Part shown: positions 5,943 through 6,214 of the stretch, piece after piece
Layout: every line of letters begins with the position of its first letter
Position numbering within the stretch: position 1 is the first letter of the stretch
Assembly (NCBI GenBank): GCA_945946745.1
Contig: CAMEWZ010000095.1
Span: forward strand, 1 to 6,214
Direction: 5' to 3'
Origin: an uncultured Clostridia bacterium
Lineage (GTDB): Bacteria; Bacillota; Clostridia; Oscillospirales; Oscillospiraceae
Length of the DNA stretch: 6,214 bases
Translations under genes and position numbers: made by a program
The notes under the pieces: model-generated
Seen by the model: only the letters and a program-made list of their open reading frames with translations
Told to the model about the DNA's origin: nothing
The model's database searches: none

Positions 5943-6214
5943 TCAGAAGCCAAAGTAGCGCTTGGCGTTGTTGGAGGAGATGTCCTGCACCAGCTTGCCC
6001 AGAGCCTCCATGTCGGCGGGATACTCGCCGTTTTCCACCCAGGTGCCAATCAGGTTGCACATAATGCGGCGGAAATACTCGTGGCGGGTGTAGCTCAGGA
6101 AGGAGCGGGAGTCGGTGAGCATACCGATGAAGTTGCCCAGCAAGCCCAGGTTCGCCAGAGAGGTCATCTGCTCGATCATGCCGGTCTTGGTGTCGTTGAA
6201 CCACCAGCCGGAGC
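5943..6214 (-). CDS. uxaC: Glucuronate isomerase, C-terminal part (runs off the window)
   Basis: Only the last 90 or so residues are present; the start lies beyond the right edge. The enzyme interconverts D-glucuronate and D-fructuronate (and D-galacturonate and D-tagaturonate), the first cytoplasmic step of hexuronate catabolism. The visible frame runs from SGWWFNDTKTGM through MLTDSRSFLSYTRHEYFRR (about 6069-6125) to a C-terminal NAKRYFGF. The block GMLTDSRSFLSY.RHEYFRR is a hallmark of the UxaC family, and WWF.D and LVQDI..NNAK also fit. The stop is TGA at 5943-5945. The gene is convergent with the TetR-type gene and separated from it by a terminator, so it is not part of the transporter unit. 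The frame shows no break. An apparent ATG start at 6179 is internal. Confidence 0.95.
   Translation of the reverse strand, partial: SGWWFNDTKTGMIEQMTSLANLGLLGNFIGMLTDSRSFLSYTRHEYFRRIMCNLIGTWVENGEYPADMEALGKLVQDISSNNAKRYFGF

Noticed and set aside
5698..6204. Minus-strand open frame of 168 codons across the terminator and uxaC end
   Set aside because: It crosses a strong terminator, lies in a different frame from the clear UxaC sequence and runs antisense into the regulator gene.
1..6214. CRISPR array, tRNA, rRNA, insertion sequence or prophage attachment site
   Set aside because: No regularly spaced identical repeats, cloverleaf, transposase or terminal inverted repeats were seen. The repeated words at 900-2320 encode GLUG motifs.

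Overview
The window reads like part of a GC-rich Firmicute chromosome, most likely an anaerobic gut clostridium of the Oscillospiraceae type. This is inferred from strong GGAGG ribosome binding sites, an MMPL-type membrane protein paired with a GLUG-repeat surface protein, and a neighbouring uronate isomerase. No marker in the window fixes the genus.

Layout, left to right. Bases 1-61 hold no recognisable gene or convincing terminator. Bases 62-2707 (minus) encode an 881-residue exported, C-terminally membrane-anchored protein. It has GLUG beta-helix repeats broken by a long helical insert, followed by an InlB-B-like segment. Bases 2700-5150 (minus) encode an 816-residue, 12-TM RND/MMPL transporter that is upstream in the same operon. 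Its stop overlaps the start of the GLUG gene by 8 bp. Bases 5151-5323 form an AT-rich divergent promoter region. Bases 5324-5896 (plus) encode a TetR-type repressor. A strong bidirectional hairpin terminator (5898-5930) then separates it from the 3' end of a convergent glucuronate isomerase gene, uxaC (5943-6214, minus), which runs off the window.

Inferred logic: the TetR protein probably controls its own gene and the divergent MMPL-GLUG operon. The two promoters face each other and share one palindromic -10 element (TATTATAATA), so one bound repressor could silence both. The transporter and the surface protein are translationally coupled and probably act together at the cell envelope; the substrate is unknown. 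uxaC belongs to a separate hexuronate-catabolism unit.

The most interesting points are the GLUG protein with about 150 extra helical residues in a single repeat loop, the beta-solenoid-like cytoplasmic tail of the transporter, and the compact shared-(-10) promoter with repeated TTGATTT half-sites.
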